From Nocardiopsis algeriensis (GTDB lineage: Bacteria > Actinomycetota > Actinomycetes > Streptosporangiales > Streptosporangiaceae), in contig NZ_JACHJO010000011.1 in the NCBI RefSeq assembly GCF_014203695.1, positions 1 to 64,000 of the forward strand: a stretch of 64,000 bases of DNA. Reading direction: 5' to 3'. Within the stretch, counting starts at the first letter, position 1; each line of letters starts with the position of its first letter. Below, in pieces: positions 60,060 to 64,000 of this stretch. The notes under the pieces are model-generated. The model ran no database searches. It worked only from the letters and a program-made list of their open reading frames with translations, and was not told the DNA's origin. The translations under genes were made by a program, and so were the position numbers.

Positions 60060-61604
60060 TCACGGCCCGGTGCCGCCGATCACATAGGGGTCGGCCGCGG
60101 GCCGCTCGCCCTCCATCGGCAGCTCGACCACGGGCACGTACCGGCCCACCGCCTCGCCTCCGTGCTCGTCGCTGTAGTTGAGCGTTCCGCCGCCGGCGGG
60201 CACCTCGTGGGCGGTGTTGACCAGCATCAGCTGGGCAAGGACGTCCTCCGCCCGAGGAGGCCTGTCGCCGAGGTCCATCCCGTTGGTCATCCTCACGGCC
60301 CGGGCCACGACGGCGAGCGCGTCGTGGTGGACCAGCGCGTACCCGTTGTTGAACGCGGAACCGCCCTCGTCCCCCACGTACTCGTCGAAGGCCTCCGTGA
60401 AGTGCCCGTAGTGCGGGGGCGCGTCCTCTCCAGCCTTCGGATCGCCCCATCGGGGGTCGATCCCCGATGCGTAGACCAGCGTGATGTTGCTGTCGCGCAG
60501 CATGCCCATGGCATCCTCGTCGTCCATGGCGGTCAGGCCGATGGTGGCGAAGAGCACCCGGAGGGGGTCGTCGGAGCAGCCCCTGCTCTCGAGCGAGGCG
60601 ACGAATTCCCAGAGATCGGGTGCACGGCCGGCGAAGAACACCGTGTCGGTCTCCGAGGCACACACGTTGAGTGTCACCGTGTCGAACAAACCGGCCCGGG
60701 GAGTGTCCCCGACGGTCGTGCCGGCGTACTCCTGCGGGTGGCCCTCCATGTATCCACCGAGGTGGGTCTGGTAAGCATCGCGCAAGGTGGTGGTGAACAG
60801 ATCGGGTTCGGTGGAATCGTAGACCAGGGTGGCCCGTGCGGGCTCCTCCAACCCGTCGAGGTAGCGACGCAGTGCTCGCACCATCTCGGTGTTGCTGGGC
60901 GCGGCACGCACCAGCCCGTCGATGGAGCCGTGTTCCAGTCCGTCGGCGGTCGCCGAGGTCGACACCATGGGGATGCCGTGCCGGCTCATGCGGGTGGCCA
61001 TTTCCTGGGTGGACTCGATACTGACCGCCATCCCGACAACAGCGACGAGCGGGTTCTCCTCGTCCTCGGTCATGGCGACGAGATCGTCCACGACCGGCTC
61101 CCAGTGCTCCTGTCGGCTTCCTGTGTTGGCCAGATACAGCTGTAGGGCGGGTTTGCTGTCACCGAGCCGGCGAGTGTGGTTGGCCCGCATCTGTGCGGTG
61201 TAGGCACCTTCCAGGGCACGCCGTATACGCCCCGGGTCCATGGGGCTGACGTCGCCGAAGGTGAATGTGCTCAGGAGCGCCACGCGTACGACGTGGCGGT
61301 CCGTCAGGCCCGCGACCCGGTCGTTCTCCTTGGTGATGAGCTCCTGGATCCGGTGGAAGTCGTCGTGGTAGACGTAGCTGCCGTCGGTGACACCGACGCA
61401 CTGGCCGCCGACCGAGCGCACCCCGCTTCCGGGGCCTCCGCAGGTGAGCACATTCCCGTAGAGGAACGTGGCCGCCCCGAGCACGAGCACCAGGCCCAGG
61501 GTGAGGAGATGCCACCACCCCTTGAGGAAGGCGGCCGACCGGGATCGGGGCTCTCGGGGCCTTCCGGGTCTGGCCGGAGTCGTGGCTCTCTCTTCGGAAG
61601 GCAA
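60060..61604 (-). CDS. Membrane-tethered periplasmic-binding-fold receptor
   Basis: A 514-residue protein: basic cytoplasmic head, one TM (about 30-50), then a type I periplasmic-binding fold as in Leu/Ile/Val-binding proteins (GMAVSIESTQEMATRMSRHG, IPMVSTSATADGLEHG, and the C-terminal NNGYALVHHDALAVVARAV). It lacks a lipobox and any ABC permease or ATPase neighbour, so a sensory role is more likely than transport. It lies 26 bases downstream of a P-loop NTPase gene in the same operon, pairing an outside sensor with an inside NTPase. Confidence 0.75.
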   Translation of the reverse strand: MPSEERATTPARPGRPREPRSRSAAFLKGWWHLLTLGLVLVLGAATFLYGNVLTCGGPGSGVRSVGGQCVGVTDGSYVYHDDFHRIQELITKENDRVAGLTDRHVVRVALLSTFTFGDVSPMDPGRIRRALEGAYTAQMRANHTRRLGDSKPALQLYLANTGSRQEHWEPVVDDLVAMTEDEENPLVAVVGMAVSIESTQEMATRMSRHGIPMVSTSATADGLEHGSIDGLVRAAPSNTEMVRALRRYLDGLEEPARATLVYDSTEPDLFTTTLRDAYQTHLGGYMEGHPQEYAGTTVGDTPRAGLFDTVTLNVCASETDTVFFAGRAPDLWEFVASLESRGCSDDPLRVLFATIGLTAMDDEDAMGMLRDSNITLVYASGIDPRWGDPKAGEDAPPHYGHFTEAFDEYVGDEGGSAFNNGYALVHHDALAVVARAVRMTNGMDLGDRPPRAEDVLAQLMLVNTAHEVPAGGGTLNYSDEHGGEAVGRYVPVVELPMEGERPAADPYVIGGTGP

Positions 61605-61630
61605 GGTCGCCTCTCTTCCCTGGTGTCCGC

Positions 61631-63646
61631 TTAGTTGTCGAACTTGTTGGCCTGGCGCAAATGCCAGGCCGCCTCGTCGAAGACGTGGACCGCCCCCACC
61701 GGTATCCGCTCGGCGAGTTCACTCAGTGCGCTGTGGCAGCGCGCGTGCAGGTCCCTGGTACGGAAGAAATCCGGGTCGCCGAGGATCTGCCGGGCCGCCA
61801 CGAGCTTGAGGACGGTCTCGGTGTCCGTCCCCGCCTCGGCCTCGGCCTGCCACGCGGCGCTCCACGAGTCCACGAGCGGCAGGGCCGGGCGCGTACGCAT
61901 CGGCGCCGCGGTGACACTTCTCAGCCGGCGAACCCATTCCTGACCGTCGATGTCGGAGGTCGCCAGCCAGTCCTCGAGGTGCCGGGCCACCCAGCCGAGT
62001 TGGCCGGCGCAGAGCCGGTGGTAGGCCTCACGCTCGACAGCGTCAGGGACACCCGCTCCGCCATCCCGGTAGTGGTCGGCGAGCGCCTGGTGGACGGCGT
62101 TCCAGTGAGCAGGGTCGCTCTCGGGGCGTCGAGCCAGGCGCCGGAGCAGGAGGCGACGCAGCACCGTGATCCGTTCGGGGCCCTCGCCGTCCCACAGCGG
62201 ATGGGCAAGGAGCCGGTCCCTGTCGACCTCCCCGATGAGATCGCTGGAGCGGTGCAGCCACAGACCTGCGTCGAAGTCGCGGGCGGCAGCGCAGGTGGTG
62301 AGGGCCTCGCGGAGCCCGGTGTCGAGATCGCCGGGGTCGGCACCCAGCGCGGTGGCGAGCATACGCTCCTCGACGGTCACGGCAGACTCGAGCCCGCTCG
62401 CAGGATCCGCCAGGCGGTGGGTGAGAGCGCCGTGCAGACTGCTGCCCTTGACCGCGACCCACGCCTCGACGAGCTGGGCGGTGGTGCCGGGGTGTCCGCC
62501 GGTGAAGTCGGCGAGAAGTTCGACCACCTCTCCGGATACGCGATCGCCGCCGGCCGAGCGGGAGAACAGCTCGCTCACGTGCCTGCGCTGGAGCCGGGTC
62601 AGACCCGAGAAGCGCATGTACTGGCGGGTGTCCCGGAAGTGCGTGTCCAGGTCCAGGCCCTCGACGGTCTCTCCGGTGGCCGCGACGACGGTCAGCGGTT
62701 CAGGGAACCGGTTGCTGCCGGGAAGAGCGCGCCCGGGAGAGGGAGCGGGAACCGCCGCCAGGCAGCGCAGGACGAGTGGTCCGATTCCCTGGTCGGCATT
62801 GTCCAGCAGGAGGACCGGGGTGGGCTGCCGACCGACCTGTTTCGGCAGGTTCTGGATGTCGGCGTACAGGGCCTCGCACAGGAAGCGGATTGTCTTCTCC
62901 CGGTTGGAGACACCGGTGACGGGGTCGACCTCGTCGGGTTCCTGCGCCTGGAGCCACAGGTGGTAGAGGGAGTCGGTGGCCTGTTCCCTGCCCTGGGCGC
63001 CCTGTCCTCGTCCCCGAATCCACTCGAAGGCCCGGTCCAGGCCGCTTCCGCCGATCTGGGAGACCGAGGCGACCCACTTGGCAGTCTCGATGGGAAGCGC
63101 GGCTGCCTCCGCCATCTCCGGAGGCGGGAGCGCTTCACCGAGGCGGCCCAGGAAACCGCCGGCCCGACCGAACCACCCCTGGCTGCCACCGGGCCAGACG
63201 CTGTCCACGAGCTGGGATATCTCGGCACGTGCCTTGTCGGTGCCGTCCTCCTCGGAGGGCCCACCCTCGAGTTCCAGCCGGGCGGTCATCAAGGCGATCC
63301 AGAGCAGGGGGAACCTCATGCCCGGATAGAAGTCGCGAACGCGGGCCAGTCCCCGTTCCCGGTGCGAGGAGATGGCGGTGAAGACGTCCTCCGCGCTGGT
63401 GCGGTACCGCGTGTCGGCGAGGTCGAGATAGGCGTAGGGGATCCTGATGCGCTCGAGTTCGTGTGCCTTGAACAGGAGGAAGTGGGACTTGCCGAACCCC
63501 TGCGGGCCGTGGACCAGGAGGATCGGCCGCCTCAGCCCGACAGGCCCGGACCACCTCGGGTCAACGAGCTCCTGGTAGTCGACCTCCTGGAGCTCTTGCC
63601 CCACCGGCACCTCGTCGTTCGCGGTCGGTACCGCGCCCCTCGCCAC
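61631..63646 (-). CDS. P-loop NTPase paired with a receptor
   Basis: A 671-residue soluble protein. P-loop GPQGFGKS (47-54); a Walker B-like VLLLDNADQG (about 277-286); then a winged-helix/helical region typical of STAND/AAA+ regulators (ELFSRSAGGDRVSGEVVELL) and a long helical C-terminal part (about 430-671). No enzyme domain is recognised at either end. GTG start with GAGAGGA upstream; the region before it (63700-63780) is AT-rich with TTATAA. It is operonic with the membrane receptor gene. Confidence 0.75.
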   Translation of the reverse strand: MARGAVPTANDEVPVGQELQEVDYQELVDPRWSGPVGLRRPILLVHGPQGFGKSHFLLFKAHELERIRIPYAYLDLADTRYRTSAEDVFTAISSHRERGLARVRDFYPGMRFPLLWIALMTARLELEGGPSEEDGTDKARAEISQLVDSVWPGGSQGWFGRAGGFLGRLGEALPPPEMAEAAALPIETAKWVASVSQIGGSGLDRAFEWIRGRGQGAQGREQATDSLYHLWLQAQEPDEVDPVTGVSNREKTIRFLCEALYADIQNLPKQVGRQPTPVLLLDNADQGIGPLVLRCLAAVPAPSPGRALPGSNRFPEPLTVVAATGETVEGLDLDTHFRDTRQYMRFSGLTRLQRRHVSELFSRSAGGDRVSGEVVELLADFTGGHPGTTAQLVEAWVAVKGSSLHGALTHRLADPASGLESAVTVEERMLATALGADPGDLDTGLREALTTCAAARDFDAGLWLHRSSDLIGEVDRDRLLAHPLWDGEGPERITVLRRLLLRRLARRPESDPAHWNAVHQALADHYRDGGAGVPDAVEREAYHRLCAGQLGWVARHLEDWLATSDIDGQEWVRRLRSVTAAPMRTRPALPLVDSWSAAWQAEAEAGTDTETVLKLVAARQILGDPDFFRTRDLHARCHSALSELAERIPVGAVHVFDEAAWHLRQANKFDN

Positions 63647-63831
63647 AACCCGGTCCTCTCCTCCGCCGGTACCTGCTCACCATCGACCCATGATGCGCAT
63701 TTTCTCTTGATTTATAACAGTTTCAGCAGCTTATGCTACATGCGTTATGGAGGAATCTAATTCCGACAAAACAGACAGTTGTTTAATTCAGCCGCAGAAA
63801 AGGTCCGAGAAAACAAGGTTGGCGTACAGGA

Positions 63832-63881
63832 CACAACACGGCACCGCCCCGACCATGCGGCCGGGGCGGTGCCGTGTTGTG
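63832..63881 (-). terminator. Terminator of the gene entering from the right edge
   Basis: A perfect 19-bp stem (63832-63850 with 63863-63881) and a 12-base loop, 38 bases beyond the minus-strand stop at 63919. Confidence 0.75.
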
Positions 63882-63918
63882 CCTGTGCCGCGGCGTCCCA
63901 CAACCGCGGCACAGGGGT

Positions 63919-64000
63919 TCAGAGGGCGGCGGCCTCGCGGGCCAGGGCCTCGATGCGGTCCCAGGCACCCTCGGCGACCAGGGCGGCCGGGGTCAGCCAG
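63919..64000 (-). CDS. C-terminal end of a KDPG/KHG aldolase-like protein (partial)
   Basis: The visible 26 residues (WLTPAALVAEGAWDRIEALA and six more) run to a TGA at 63919-63921. The Trp-Leu-Thr-Pro followed by an Ala/Glu-rich helix matches the end of many KDPG/4-hydroxy-2-oxoglutarate aldolases, where a GGSW(L/V)xP segment precedes the last helix. The rest lies outside the window, so the assignment is tentative. Confidence 0.4.
   Translation of the reverse strand, partial: WLTPAALVAEGAWDRIEALAREAAAL

Noticed and set aside
61661-63760. A plus-strand open frame (699 codons) opposite the NTPase gene
   Set aside because: Shadow of the P-loop NTPase; no motifs, composition typical of antisense high-GC frames.

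Overview
The window is high-GC actinobacterial chromosome. Dense short operons, GTG/TTG starts, DUF397/DUF5753 regulators, an MmpL exporter, a Tsr-type methyltransferase and actinobacterial helper families all fit. My best guess is a member of Nocardiopsaceae or a related filamentous actinomycete, but no rRNA or other decisive marker is present.

Layout. 0-4.4 kb is housekeeping: a GNAT acetyltransferase, an MFS exporter, a LysR regulator and an NmrA-like NAD(P) protein. 4.35-5.08 kb is a gene-free, lower-GC stretch that may be an island edge. 5.1-32.8 kb is one coherent minus-strand block that reads as a complete Gram-positive-type type IV secretion system (T4SS). In transcription order it encodes a VirB3/PrgI-like protein fused to a VirB4-N-like domain, a VirB4-like protein, a large VirB6-like membrane protein, a small VirB2-like pilin, a single-pass extracytoplasmic protein, a membrane-anchored cell-wall hydrolase with two catalytic domains, and four single-pass VirB8-like proteins that form a duplicated A-B-A'-B' set. 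These are followed by a two-TM protein, an acidic soluble protein, a Clp-like double AAA+ ATPase, a tail-anchored coiled-coil protein, an oversized VirD4/TraG-like coupling protein, two proteins of unknown function and an HU-like DNA-binding protein. No relaxase, integrase or replication gene is visible. The VirB4-like protein has lost its P-loop, and the AAA+ protein keeps its ATPase motifs but has lost both substrate-gripping pore loops. On the opposite side (33.4-37.2 kb, plus strand) lie a small acidic protein and an 842-residue protein with an R-S-(Q)xE ADP-ribosyltransferase signature, an obvious candidate effector.

37.3-50.9 kb is ordinary chromosome: a lipoprotein, DUF418 and CPBP membrane proteins, a DUF4190-like protein, a tsnR-type 23S rRNA methyltransferase with an apparently leaderless promoter, DUF6221, a TetR-MmpL operon with a double operator, a TPP riboswitch controlling a short-chain dehydrogenase plus an NtaA-like flavin monooxygenase, an alpha/beta hydrolase and an NTF2-fold protein.

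50.9-55.4 kb is accessory and repetitive. It has three hemerythrin genes with C-terminal Rho_N-like domains and near-identical leaders. It also has three copies of a ~200-bp unit that, read on the minus strand, is a sigmaR-type promoter (GGAAT-N18-GTT) followed by ~160 nt and a strong terminator; these look like triplicated small-RNA genes. Two decayed DUF5753 regulators, each beside a DUF397 gene, complete it. 55.4-64 kb holds an SDR/old-yellow-enzyme operon, a membrane protein, Tag glycosylase, a methyltransferase, an operon pairing a P-loop NTPase with a membrane-tethered periplasmic-binding-fold receptor, and the C-terminal end of a probable KDPG aldolase.
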